Shown: one piece after another, positions 33,301 through 44,211 of the stretch | Numbering within the stretch: the first letter of the stretch is position 1 | Layout of the letters: each line of letters opens with the position of its first letter | NCBI RefSeq assembly: GCF_040869045.1 | Contig: NC_090319.1 | Coordinates: forward strand, 238,507,832 to 238,571,831 | Length of the DNA stretch: 64,000 nt | Direction of reading: 5' to 3' | From: Eurosta solidaginis | Taxonomy: Eukaryota; Arthropoda; Insecta; Diptera; Tephritidae | Translations under genes and position numbers: made by a program | Notes under the pieces: model-generated | Database searches by the model: none | Seen by the model: only the letters and a program-made list of their open reading frames with translations | Told to the model about the DNA's origin: nothing

Positions 33301-35740
33301 AATGATCCCGCTAAAGTCCCAAAATGACCCCGACAGCATCCCGGACGGATCCCGAAAACCATCCAGAAATGATGCCGGGAGAGACCCCAAATGATCCTGC
33401 AAAAGTCCCAAAATGACCCCGACAGGATCCCGGACGGATCCCGTAAACCATCCAGAAATGATGCCGGAGGAGACCTCAAATGATCCCGCTAAAGTACCAA
33501 AATGACCCCGACAAGGTCCCGGACGGATCCCGTAAACCATCCAGAAATGATGCCGGAAGAGACCCCAAATGATCACGCAAAAGTCCCAAAATGACCCCGA
33601 CAGGATCCCGGACGGATCCCGTAAACCATCCAGAAATGATGCCGGAGGAGACCCCAAATGATCCCGCAAAAGTCTCAAAATGACCCCGACAGGATCCCGG
33701 ACGGATCCCGAAAACCATCCAGAAATGATGCTGGAAGAGACCCCAAATCATCCCGCAAAAGTCCCAAAATTACCCCGACAGGATCCCGGACGGATCCCGT
33801 AAACCATCCAGAAATGATGCCGGAGGAGACCCCAAATGATCCCGCAAAAGTCCCAAAATGACCCCGACAGGATCCCGGACGGATCCCGTATAACATCCAG
33901 AAATGATGCCGGAAGAGACCCCAAATGATCCCGCAAAAGTCCCAAAATGACCGCGACAGGATCCCGGACGGATCCCGTAAACCATCCAGAAATGATGCCG
34001 GAAGAGACCCCAAATGATCCCGCAAAAGTCCCAAAATGACCCCGACAGGATCCCGGACGGATCCCGTAAACCATCCAGAAATGATGCCGGAGGAGACCCC
34101 AAATGATCCCGCAAAAGTCTCAAAATGACCCCGACAGGATCCCGGACGGATCCCGAAAACCATCCAGAAATGATGCTGGAAGAGACCCCAAATGATCCCG
34201 CAAAAGTCCCAAAATGACCCCGACAGGATCCCGGACGGATCCCGTAAACCATCCAGAAATGATGCCGGAGGAGACCCCAAATGATCCCGCTAAAGTCCCA
34301 AAATGACCCCGACAGGGTCCCGGACGGATCCCGTAAACCATCCAGAAATGATGCCGGAAGAGACCCCAAATGATCCCGCAAAATTCCCAAAATGACCGCG
34401 ACAGGATCCCGGACGGATCCCGTAAACCATCCAGAAATGATGCCGGAAGAGACCCCAAATGATCCCGCAAAAGTCCCAAAATGACGCCGACGGGATCCCG
34501 GACGGATCCCTAAAACCATCCAGGAATGATTACGGAAAGGACCCAAACTGACCCCGAGAAAGTCCCGTAATGATCCCGGAAACCATCAAGAATTTATCTC
34601 TCGAAGGTACGCAAATGATCCCGAAAGTACCCAGACGGGATCCCGGACGGATCCCGAAAACCATCCAGAAATGATGCCGGAAGGGTCCCCAAATGATCGC
34701 GAAATAGTCCCGAAATGATTCCGGAATAGTCCCGAAAATGTCCCAAAATAACCCCGACGGGATCCCGGACGGATCCCGAAAACTATACAGAAATGATCCC
34801 GGAAGGGTGCCAAAATGATCCCGAAATAGTCCCGAAAAAGTCCCGAAATTACCCCGGCGTAATCCCGGACCGATCCCGAAAACCATCCAGAAATGATCCC
34901 GGAGGGTCTCGATATGACCCTTACGGGATTACAAATAAGGTGAAGCTAATTATAAAACCATGTTAATAAGGCAGCAGGCGCATTGGAGCGAATAAAAAGT
35001 TACATAGAAACATACAGGTAAAGCTAATAAAAGCGTGCTAATAAAAACAATTGATGGATGGCGGATGGCGGGAGTAGAGGAGAGGTCCACTGATCGTTCC
35101 TCCAAAATTGTCTAGATCTCGTTCTGTATGTACCAGATACCAAAAACTATTGATTTAGGAGAAAATTTATATTGAGTTATAACAATTTATAGATTTTACA
35201 CCAGAGGGTGGATAAAGGGGGGGGGGGGGGGGGGCGGAGGGTGTCATTGCTTACTTTGTAAGCCCTCGACTTATTTGACCCCTTGAGTCTGTGATATTGG
35301 TGAAGGCCAGTATACGTAAAGTTATAATGTGTAAAAATTATTGAAAAATAATTTCTCGAAGGGGTCGTGGGACCCCCACCCCTCTTTCCATGTTCGAAAA
35401 AAAATTCGCTAGTAGACTACTGTCTGTGTCCCAAGTTTCATCAAAATCCGTGTAGCCATTCTGGCGTGATTCAGTCGCAAAGACGAAAAAATATAATAAT
35501 TAAATTATAACTGTGCCTAGGGGGCGGGGACCACGCCCCTTTTCAAAAATATATAGTTAGTAGATCCTTCTAGACTATTGGCTATATGTGTGCAAAATTT
35601 CATCCAAATCGGTCCAGCCGTTCTTGCGTGATTGAGTCATAAAGACAAACGTCTGGACAAACATCCAAACATCCAAACATCCAAACATCCAAACATCTTC
35701 ACATCCAAACTTTGCCATTTATAATATATATTAGATATTA
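30338..35740 (+). mobile_element. Satellite-carrying element, unit 5
   Basis: Head at 30,338, long head region to ~30,860, diverged satellite to ~32,190, mixed then homogeneous 89-bp satellite to ~34,510, diverged satellite to ~34,930, and a tail ending TTTATAATATATATTAG near 35,735. A block near 32,400-32,590 repeats at about 32,845-33,035 (shift about 444 bp, close to five monomers). A G-run of about 18 bases lies at ~35,217-35,234. It is the last unit: the CR1-type LINE resumes ~35 bases after it. Confidence 0.7.
32960..34510. repeat. Homogenised 89-bp satellite array in unit 5
   Basis: The same 89-bp monomer as at 25,200-29,110, with the same variants (ATGCTGG at 33,728 and 34,172; GGAGGAGACC; CCCGACAGCATCC). 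About 17 copies. Array length differs from unit 4 while both flanks match unit 4, so the array has expanded or contracted independently. Confidence 0.9.
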
Positions 35741-35773
35741 GATTAGAATTAGATATTAGATTAGATATTAGAT
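35738..35773. repeat. TTAGATA microsatellite at the array/LINE junction
   Basis: Short irregular repeats of TTAGATA and GATTAGA between the tail of unit 5 and the resumed LINE. Similar TTAGACTAG sequence forms the unit 4/unit 5 junction, so this may be the remains of an extra tail or of a target-site duplication. Confidence 0.5.
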
Positions 35774-35940
35774 ACGGTGTTCTCCCAACAATGTGGAAGG
35801 AATCTTTTCTTATCCCGCTCCATAAAAATCCCAAAATTCTTTTACAAGAGCTATTGTTAAAGCTTTTTAGTCACAATTCAACAAGACTATGTCTGTATTA
35901 AAGGAAAAATTGTCTTCTATTTTTTGGTCCATTTATATAA
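35774..35940 (+). pseudogene. LINE ORF2, piece 5: RT segment
   Basis: The frame reads PTMWKESFLIPLHKN, matching the G-x-x-P-x-x-W-K-x-S-F-x-x-P-x-x-K strand of CR1/jockey RTs. That strand should lie about 10 residues after the IFN-x-S block found at 15,616. The Y-R-P-I-S strand that should follow is decayed, and I lose the homology by about 35,940. No RT active-site YADD is visible, so the 3' end of the LINE is missing or unrecognisable. Confidence 0.75.
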
Positions 35941-36359
35941 AGGTAGGCCTTCAAAATTTTTTATCATCTTTTTATCTTCAATTTTTTAGTATGCATACAA
36001 AAAGCCATTTGCAACTTTGATTAGTAATTTAAGTAATTCCTAAGTGCAATTTCTTATCTTTATTTATTTGTTCAAAATAGCAGATTTAATAGAATTAGTG
36101 GAATTTTCGCTAACAACACTGGCGAAAAAAACAGAATTCCACCTTGCTTCATAACAAGAGAATTCTACCTCGTTTGTCAGCTACTTAATTTTCAGAGCTG
36201 AAAATCGTGGGGAAATTCGCATAAGCCTGAAAGTCTAAAAGAATCGTGGAGAAAGTCGCGTACGCCTAAAAGTATGCAAGGACGTGCATTGAGTTGGGCC
36301 TTCAACGAGGTGGAATTCTACAACGCCTGCAACACTCAGGAGGCTATCCATTTAGGTAT
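35941..36359. other. Unassigned sequence
   Basis: GGTGGAATTCTA near 36,310 and an inverted partial copy near 36,165 are the only structure I notice. No ORF of note. Confidence 0.4.
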
Positions 36360-38530
36360 GGCCTAATCTTCTAAATAGTTCGACTTGTGCGTTACGTAGC
36401 TCAAATTTTTTGATCAAACATTGCACTGTCACCGAGTTGTAAACTATATTTCAGGTTTCAAGTCTCTAGATATCCAGGAAGTTAGCTAAAACCGATTGCA
36501 AGATTCCCAATTTAAAACTAGTTTTCTCAATATCTCGATCCATGCGCCACCTAGCGAAATTTTTTTGATAAAATATTGCATTGTCACCGGGTTCTGACCC
36601 ACGGCCCAAGTTTCATGTCTCTAGCTCATCGCGAAGTTACTCGAAAATCAATCGCAAGATTCCCCTTTTTAAAGGATTTGCAGTTATCTTGACTACTGCG
36701 CCGCCTAGCGGAACTTTGTTTTCTATAAGTTATATTATCACCAGGCCTCTAACTAAGTGCTAAGTTACAAGTCTCTAGGTAACCGGGAAGTTAGTAAAAA
36801 TGGATTGAAAAATTCCCAAATTAAAATTAATTTTCCTAATATTTCGATCCATACACCACGTAGCGGCATTTTTTTGATCGAATGTTGTATTGTCACCGGG
36901 TTCTGACCAACGACCCAAGTTTCAAGTCTCTAGCTCACCGGAAATTTACTCAAAAATCGATCGCAAAATTCCCCTGGTTTTTCAGGGATTTGTAGTTATC
37001 TCAATTAGCACGCGACCTAGCGGAACCTTGTTTTCTATAAATTGTATTGTCACCGGGTCTCGAACTATGTGCTCAGTTAGAAGTATCTACGTAACCGCCG
37101 GGAAGTTAGTTAAAAATGCATTGAAAGATTCCCAAATTAAAATAAATTTTCCTAATATCTCGATCCATGCGCCACCTAGCGGAATTTTTTGACAAAATAT
37201 TGCATTATCATCGAGTTCTGACTTACGGCTCAAGTTTCATATCTCCAGCTCACCGGGAAGTTAGTCAAAAATCGATTGCAAGATTCCCCCCGTTTTTCGA
37301 GGATTTGTAGTTATCTCACACATCGCGCCACCTAGCGGAATTTTGTTTTCTGTATATTGTATTGTCACTGGGTCTCGAACTATGTGCTAAGTTACAAGTG
37401 TCTAGGTAACCGGGAAGTTAGTTAAAAATGGATTGAAAAATTCCCAAATTAAAATAAATTTTCCTAATATCTCGATCCATGCGCCACCTAGCGAATTTTT
37501 TCTACAAAATATTGCATTGTCATCGAGTCCTGACTTACGGCTCAAGCTTCATATCTCCAGCTCATCGAGAAGTTACTCAAAAATCGATTGCAAAATTCCC
37601 CTCGTTTTTCAAGGAATTGTAGTTATCTCACTTAGCGCCCCACCAGCGGAATTATTTTACTGTAAATTGTATTGTGACCGGATCTCGAACTATGTGGTAA
37701 GTTACAAGTCTCTAGGTAACCGGGAAGTTAGTTAAAAATGGATTGAAAATTCCCAAATTAAAATTTGTTTCCCTAATATCTCGATCCATGCACCACCTAA
37801 CGGCATTTTTTTTGGTCGAATGTCGTTTTGTCACCGGGTTCTGACCCACGGCCCAAGTTTCAAATTTCTACCTCACCGGCAAGTTACTTAAAAATCGATC
37901 GTAAGATTCCCCTTGTTTTTCAGGGATTTGTAGTTATCTAAATTAGCACGCCAACTAGCGGAACTTTGTTTTCTATAAATTATATTGTCACAGGGTCTCG
38001 AACAATGTGCTAAGTTACAAGTCTCTATGTAACCGGGAAGTTAGTTAAAAATGAATTGAAAGATTCCCAAATCAAAATTAATTTTCTTAATATCTAGACC
38101 CATGCGCCACCTAGCGACATTTTTTTGATCAAGTATTACATTGTCACCGGGTTCTGACTCACGGCCCAAGCTTGAAGTCTCTAGCTCACCGGGAAGTTAG
38201 TAAAAGATCGATTGCAAGATTCTCTGCGTTTTTTCAGGGATTTTTTTTTATCTCGATTCGTCTGCGACCTGGCGGCATTTTGTTTTCCGCGAATTGTAGT
38301 GCCATCGACTCACAAACTATGTGCTGAATTTCAAGTCTCTGGGTCACCGAGAAGTTAGTTAAAAGTCGATCGCAAAATCTCCATTTTAAAATAATTTTCT
38401 GTATATCTCGATCCGTGCGCCACCTAGCGGATTTTTTTTTTTTTCACTTGCATTGTAATGTCTCTCAGATCTGAACTATGTTCTAAGTATCAAGTGTCTA
38501 GCTCACGGGAAGTTACCGAAAAAGACTTTT
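36360..38530. repeat. 156-bp tandem satellite with CTCF-like box
   Basis: About 14 monomers in two alternating types, giving a ~311-bp dimer. Both types begin ATCTCGATC-like, carry GCGCCACCTAGCGG or a variant, then TTGTCACCGGGT and ACCGGGAAGTTA. Type 1 has TTCTGACCCACGGCCC; type 2 has TCTCGAACTATGTGCT. Box starts: 36,544, 36,698, 36,853, 37,009, 37,169, 37,325, 37,481, 37,635, 37,790, 37,947, 38,104, 38,262 and 38,417, so spacing is 154-160 bp. Monomers are well diverged, so the array is old. The reverse complement CCGCTAGGTGGCGC fits the general CTCF consensus closely; binding is an inference. Confidence 0.9.
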
Positions 38531-39321
38531 CCGTGGGTCAAAAATTCGTATGGAAATGAGGGGATAAAAATGAAAGCGACTTAATATAAAGGTAAAAATA
38601 AAAAAAAAAAAATCGATTGAGTTTCGGAATAATTATTTTACAGCAATTGAAGACGGTGCTGGCGTACGCCAAATGTAGAAAACTGGCAAAGTATGACGGA
38701 TCCGAAAACTGATTCGTTGCCTATCTGCCGTTTTGCCATTGAAGTACACACAGCTAACTTAGCTGTCAATTTATTCCTAGTCGTGTGTGACGTATTTTAT
38801 CTGTTTAAGCCATAATGAAAGTTTGTTTCTTTATTAATTAATTAATATATCTAAGTTCCTTTGGAGATTACAAATATTGCACTTAACTGCTTATGTCTCT
38901 TTAGTTTGAAATTGACATATTATACGTTTTAATTCACGTTTCGTATACCAATTACACTTTTATTTAATAAAGTACCATAAAAAATACACACAAAACTTGC
39001 TACTATCGAACACTTTTTATTATCAAAACAAATAATAAAACAGCTTCTCCTATTATTTGATTTAGCTATAACGTTTTTGAAGCACATGCACTTTTTTTTT
39101 CTTTCTCAATACTTGTTTTATTTGACTTTACGTAACTGTTCTCAAAGTGACGTCATCAATTATTTTGCGGTGCTCCAATGTCTGTATAGCGGTGTCGTTA
39201 AAAGATAATAATCGTAATGACCTAATAAAATCTAAACCGTGTGTGCTGCGCTTAAATAAACTAATGGGCACTTCCATGGTAACTTACGTTATAGCAGAAA
39301 AAAGTGTACTTGATAAAATCA
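38531..39321. other. Unassigned intergenic sequence
   Basis: AT-rich. A 107-codon + ORF begins at 39,147 but shows no recognisable domain, and its last third lies inside the MITE at 39,330, so I do not call it a gene. Confidence 0.4.
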
Positions 39322-39329
39322 CCCTCGAC

Positions 39330-39780
39330 CATTGTGAATTCATACAAGTGAAAAATCTTTCTATTCCTCCATTGCAGTACATACTGCCAAATAATTGCTG
39401 GCAGGGAGAACGGCTGTCGCGAATGGCCAGAGAATGGAAGAAAGGTTTGTTTTTTGCTCGCGGTTATTAAATCGAAGTGCCATGAATTGCTCAGTTGTGA
39501 TTCAAATCAGCTTTTCTTTTAAATGTGTATATATAAATTCAGACTACATATTAACATTCATTACTAAAATCTAGTTAATATATTAAATTTGAGCAGCCAG
39601 TTAAGCAAGCATTTTAAAATATGTAAATAATGCAATATACCAGTCGTCTACAAAAATGTTTGAAAAACACTATTGAGAAAACGATTTAAGTATTCGAACA
39701 GCGATTGAATAGGTGATCGTGGCTGTTTACTATTGTGAAAGTTTTTATCAAACATTCGCCACTTGTATGAATTCACAATG
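39330..39780 (-). mobile_element. hAT-like MITE, copy 2 (451 bp), inverted
   Basis: Read on the minus strand it aligns throughout with 3,813-4,272 (for example GTTTTTCAAACATTTTTGTA and TGCTTAACTGGCTGCTCA). The TIRs, CATTGTGAATTCATACAAG at both ends, are perfect here, whereas copy 1 has a mismatch at its right end. The 8-bp flanks CCCTCGAC and CCCTAGAT match at 6 of 8 positions, consistent with a decayed TSD and an older insertion than copy 1. Confidence 0.88.
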
Positions 39781-39788
39781 CCCTAGAT

Positions 39789-40276
39789 ATCCGGCTATAT
39801 GAGTTTTGTTGAATATGCCCAATTTTTCAGCTATTGCATAGATTTTATCGCGGGCTTGGCGACTAAATCAAAAAAAAACCGTAACGGATATTTGTCAAAA
39901 AAGATCGGAAAGGCTCGAAAAGATTCGAAAAGATTCGTAAATGTTCGGTGTTAGCAACAGGCCAAATACATAAAATTGGATCTCTATCATAAACAGCGGT
40001 GGACACCACTACATTTACACGGTTACCAAATTAAGAATGTGTTAGTAAACACGAACGCGTAGCGAGCACGAAAGCAAAATCAATTATTTATTTAGTTTGA
40101 TTTCAATTCTTGAATGGTGAACTCGTGTCACAACGCACTCTATGGTACTGTGTTTTAAGCGTGCGTGCGACACTTCCTAACCGTAGGACCATCGAAATCA
40201 AACTAAAAGAGCTGCCGTTCATTTTCACGAAGGAGCCATTGTGCTATCGCTTATCGTATACATATATGGTCGCTTA
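39789..40276. other. Unassigned intergenic sequence
   Basis: A small cluster of AAAAGATTCG repeats lies at 39,900-39,945. No gene is supported. Confidence 0.4.
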
Positions 40277-40521
40277 CAAGCCAACCTAATAAAACCGCAC
40301 TGCGTTTTTTTAGCGCACGCACACAACCGGCGTTTTTTGCCCTCACCCAAATAAGCATGCGTTTGCGACGTCAAATCTAAATGTCACGCAGAACAAAACT
40401 CGGAAATCGAGTTAGGTTTTCACGCAGCAAATTCAATTTGAGTTGCTCTCATACAACTTGTATGTGCATGAGACATTTTTGATAGAAAATCACTTGGGTG
40501 CGTTTATATTAGGTTGGCTTG
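40277..40521. mobile_element. Small TIR element (245 bp), PIF/Harbinger-like MITE
   Basis: The inverted ends CAAGCCAACCTAATA and TATTAGGTTGGCTTG extend to ~22 bp with few mismatches. They are flanked by TTA on both sides (40,274-40,276 and 40,522-40,524), a 3-bp TSD of the TWA type used by PIF/Harbinger elements. It has no coding capacity. The superfamily call rests only on the TSD. Confidence 0.65.
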
Positions 40522-40557
40522 TTAGCAGGTGCTAAGCTCACGCCCACCCCGGATAAT

Positions 40558-42027
40558 AAAGTTAAAGTTAAAGTTAAAGTTAAAGTGAATGTTAAAGTTA
40601 AAGCGAAATTTAAAGTTAAAAATAAAGTAAAAGTTAAAGTGAAAGTTAAAGGTAAACTTAAAGTTAAAGTTAAAGTTAAGATTAAAGTTAAAGTAAAAGT
40701 AAAAGTTAAAGTTAAAGTTAATGTTAAAGTTAAAGTTAAAGTTAAAGTTAAATTTAAAGTTAAAGTTAAAGCTAAAGTTTAAGTTTAAGTTTAAGTTTAA
40801 GTTTAAGTTAAAGTTAAATTTAAAGTTAAAGTTCCAGTTAAAGTTAAAGTTAAAGTTAAAGTTAAAGTTCAAGTTAAAGTTAAAGTTAAAGTTAAAGTGA
40901 ATGTTAAAGTTAAAGTGAATGTTAAAGTTAAAGCGAAAGTTAAAGTTAAAGTTAAAAATAAAGTTAAAGTTAAAGTGAAAGTTAAAGTTAAAGTGAAAGT
41001 TAAAGTTAAAGCTAAACTTAAAGTTAAAGTTAAAGTTAAGATTAAAGTTAAAGTTAAAGTAAAAGTTAAAGTTAAAGTTAAAGTTAAAGTTAAGATTAAA
41101 GTTAAAGTTAAAGTTAAATTTAAAGTTAAAGTTCAAGTTAAAGTTAAAGTTCAAGTTAAAGTTAAAGTTAAAGTTAAAGTGAATGTTAAAGTTAAAGTGA
41201 ATGTTAAAGTTAAAGCGAAAGTTAAAGTTAAAGTTAAAAATAAAGTTAAAGTTAAAGTGAAAGTTAAAGTTAAAGTTAAATTTAAAGTTAAAGTTAAAGT
41301 GAATGTTAAAGTAAAAGTTAAAGTTAAAGTTAAAAATAAAGTTAAAGTTAAAGTGAATGTTAAAGTTAAAGTGAAAGTTAAAGTTAAAAATAAAGTTAAA
41401 GTTAAAGGTAAAATTAAAGTGAAAGTTAAAGTTAAAGATAAAGTTAAAGTTAAAGTTAAAGTTAAAGTTAAACTTAAAGTTAAAGTTAAAGTTAAAGTGA
41501 ATGTTAAAGTTAAAGTGAATGTTAAAGTTAAAGGGAAAGTTAAAGTTTAAGGTAAAGTTCAAGTTAAAGTTAAAGTTCAAGTTTAAGTTTAAGTTAAAGT
41601 TAAAGTTAAAGTTAAATTTAAAATTAAAGTTCAAGTTCAAGTTAAAGTTAAAGTTAAAGTTAAAGTGAATGTTAAAGTTAAAGTGAATGTTAAAGTTAAA
41701 GCGAAAGTTAAAGTTAAAAATAAATTTAAAGTTAAAGTGAATGTTAAAGTTAAAGTGAAAGTTAAAGTTAAAAGAAAAGTTAAAGTTAAAGGTAAAATTA
41801 AAAATAAAGTTAAAGTTACAGTTAAAGTGAAAGTTAAAGTTAAAGTTCAAGTTAAAGTTAAAGTTAAAGTTAAAGTTAAAGTTAAAGTTAAAGTGAATGT
41901 TAAAGTTGAAGTTAAAGTTAAAGTTAAAAATAAAGTTAAAGTTAAAGAGAATGTTAAAGTTAAAGTGAAAGTTAAAGTTAAAAACAAAATTAAAGTTAAA
42001 GGTAAAATTAAAGTGAAAGTTAAATAT
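40558..42027. repeat. GTTAAA hexanucleotide array (1.47 kb)
   Basis: About 245 hexamers of GTTAAA with recurrent variants (GTGAAT, GCGAAA, AATAAA, GTTCAA, GGTAAA, GTTTAA) arranged in repeated blocks: GTGAATGTTAAAGTTAAA recurs before GCGAAA near 40,603, 40,933, 41,215 and 41,701. The phase is kept at 6 bp almost everywhere, which yields long Lys-Val ORFs on + and Phe-Asn ORFs on minus. I regard these as artefacts of the repeat. Confidence 0.97.
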
Positions 42028-42954
42028 TAACTTCTCATTTATTCAATAAAAGTAAAAAATTTGTTTTCTTATCGGTCACCACGCTTAAAAAGGTTAACTT
42101 GAATTAATATCAAAGACAAAACTTGAATTAATATCAAAGAAAACAAAATGTTGCATAAATATTACAATTGCATGAGTTGATAATATGCAATAGCTTTACC
42201 GCGGCAGTCCCCGAGTGCCACACGTCTTTTTTTTTTTTTATTAAGTTAAGCAGTCAATCAATTTACAATTTTTGACGAAGGGGTTTGGGATCATTTGGGA
42301 ATATCCAAACTCCAGTAGTGGTTTTTGGAATTAAAAATACAAAACAGTATACATTTAAAACAAAATATTTTTAATTGCAAACTTACTAGTATTTAAATAT
42401 CAACACCATTGGTTTAACTTTTCTTTGGTTTTGAAAGTACAGAAGATGAAGGTTAGCAATTTAGTATTTAAGCATTTATTCCTTATTTACAAAAAACGAT
42501 CATATAAGTTAAGGCTTTTGTTATTTAATAATCCAAAAAAATATGTTTGGGGTCCGAACGACCTTATTTATTGAGCTCAAAACTAAGACTAAAAGTTGCA
42601 ATTTAATTAACATAAAAGCCAAGCTAGATTGCACTGCTCCCAAGTAAGTTTTTTTTGACGGTGTAACCGCCTTACGTCGCTTTTATGCTGACGCTGCGGC
42701 TGGCTCTAGGTGTAGGGGAAATATTGTGCAACCTGAGTTGCACTGAAAAAAAGACTGGTAAAATCAACCGAAATACGGGTAAATTTAACCGAAATTCCTG
42801 TTATTTTTTTTCCATTTCAACAAGATGTTGAATCAACTGATCACAAATCGTTGATTCGTAATTGACCGTTTTAGTAGTCAAATGAACAAAAAAAGTTGGG
42901 CGACAGCTTTGTACGAATGTACCTATGTTGCCATATAAATAAATAAATGTGAGG
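42028..42954. other. Unassigned sequence beside the LOA fragment
   Basis: A direct repeat of TTGAATTAATATCAAAGA occurs near 42,100-42,140. The stretch 42,740-42,954 replaces the expected RT palm of the LOA element at its left edge and may be an insertion. Its ends are not clear. Confidence 0.4.
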
Positions 42955-44135
42955 CGTGATTTCCCTTTGGTGCAAGCGTGTTGATAGTCCGAAATGAGCT
43001 TCCTATCAATGTTGGTAGTGAAAAACTCGCTAATTATTCTCTCTAGGGTCTTGAGTACGAAGGATGAAAGACTGATAGGTCTGTAGTCCTTCGGCTCGTA
43101 GTGAGAGGCTTTGCCTGCCTTAGGAAAGAATATGAACGCGGCTCTTCTCCATGCACACGGAATATAGTTTAGAGCCAAACAAGCGGTATATATGTGCCGC
43201 AGCCAGTTGGCTGATAACTCCGAAGAGTGGAAAAGTTGAGCGGAGACAATCTCGTCTGGTCCAGCAGCCTTAAAATGTTTAAAACTTTTAACTGCCCACC
43301 TAACCTGCTCCTTAGTCATTGGTATATTCACAGCTTGGTTTGCTGCAGGTACTTTCGGTGCGTTGGCCATGTTTCCTGGGAAATGTGTGTCCAGGGGCAG
43401 CCCTAGGGTTTCCCCTTCTGTGCTAGTCCAGGTACCATTTCGTCTCCGCAGAAAGCTAATAGCTGTTTGTGTCTTAGAAAGCACGCACCGTAGCCTTGAT
43501 GCGTCAGCGACACTTTCGACTCCAGTGCAAAAATTTCTCCACGAAGTTCTCTTCGCTTTTCTCAGGACTTTTTGGTAGGTCCTTAGTTTGCCCTGGTATT
43601 CTAGCCATTGTGACCCATTATCAAGGAATTTAGCTTTGTTAAACTGTTCTCTACAGGATTTACGAAGTAGGTCCAGATCATGGGACCACCAGTGAGGTTT
43701 ACGCTTACCGCGTGGTTTTGGCATTGGACAAGCCTGTTCTAGGGCATTTGAGAATGCCGATGTGAAGGTTTCTACCAGACCCTCTAGCTGCTCCGTTGAT
43801 GAGGAGCTTTGTGAGGGCAGTGCTAATAGCTCATTATATAGTTCACAGTTTGTATTACGTGGGTTACGTCTAGCAATGGGTTGATCAACAAAGAACTCTA
43901 AAATGTTCCTCAATAACACACCATAGTTTAACCCACCCATAAACGCTTTCGCTACAAATAGTGAGGTCAATAACCTCTTTACGGTTTTTAGTATTAAAAG
44001 TTGGTTCATTACCTAAATTGCAAACTACCAGGTTAGTTGTTAAAAGGTAATCAAAAAGTGGCTCACCACTAGTGTTTATGTCGAAACTTCCCCACTGTAC
44101 GTGGTGGGCGTTTGCGTCTGAGCAGATGGCATTTG
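42955..44135 (-). pseudogene. LOA-type LINE ORF2 fragment (EN end and RT fingers)
   Basis: From the right, the minus strand first shows endonuclease remains: NAICSDANAHHVQWGS, then DLTICS. After a frameshift near 43,950 a long open frame reads NPRNTNCELYNELL, KPHWWSHDLDLLRKSCR and AAGPDEIVSAQLF, then WRRAAFIFFPKAGK, YRPISLSSFVLKTLER and CTKGKS. This order is typical of LOA-clade (bilbo-like) elements. The RT stops at KGKS, before the catalytic YADD; unrelated sequence follows to 42,740. The endonuclease N-terminus is also missing. It cannot encode an active enzyme. Confidence 0.82.
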
Positions 44136-44211
44136 CTTAAGTAGGCCACCAGATCCTATACCTTCTTTTGCGGAGGAGGTTCCTCTGCGTCGTACGGAAT
44201 ATAAACGGAGG

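Noticed and set aside
36360..38530. CRISPR-like array
   Set aside because: Repeats are 156 bp, degenerate and dimeric, without unique spacers of constant size; a eukaryotic satellite.
39147..39470. 107-codon + ORF
   Set aside because: Its 3' part lies in a MITE (starts 39,330) and the rest has no recognisable motif.
40522..41850. 442-codon Phe-Asn ORF on minus and 217-codon Lys-Val ORF on +
   Set aside because: Both are translations of the GTTAAA hexamer array. Low complexity, open on both strands.
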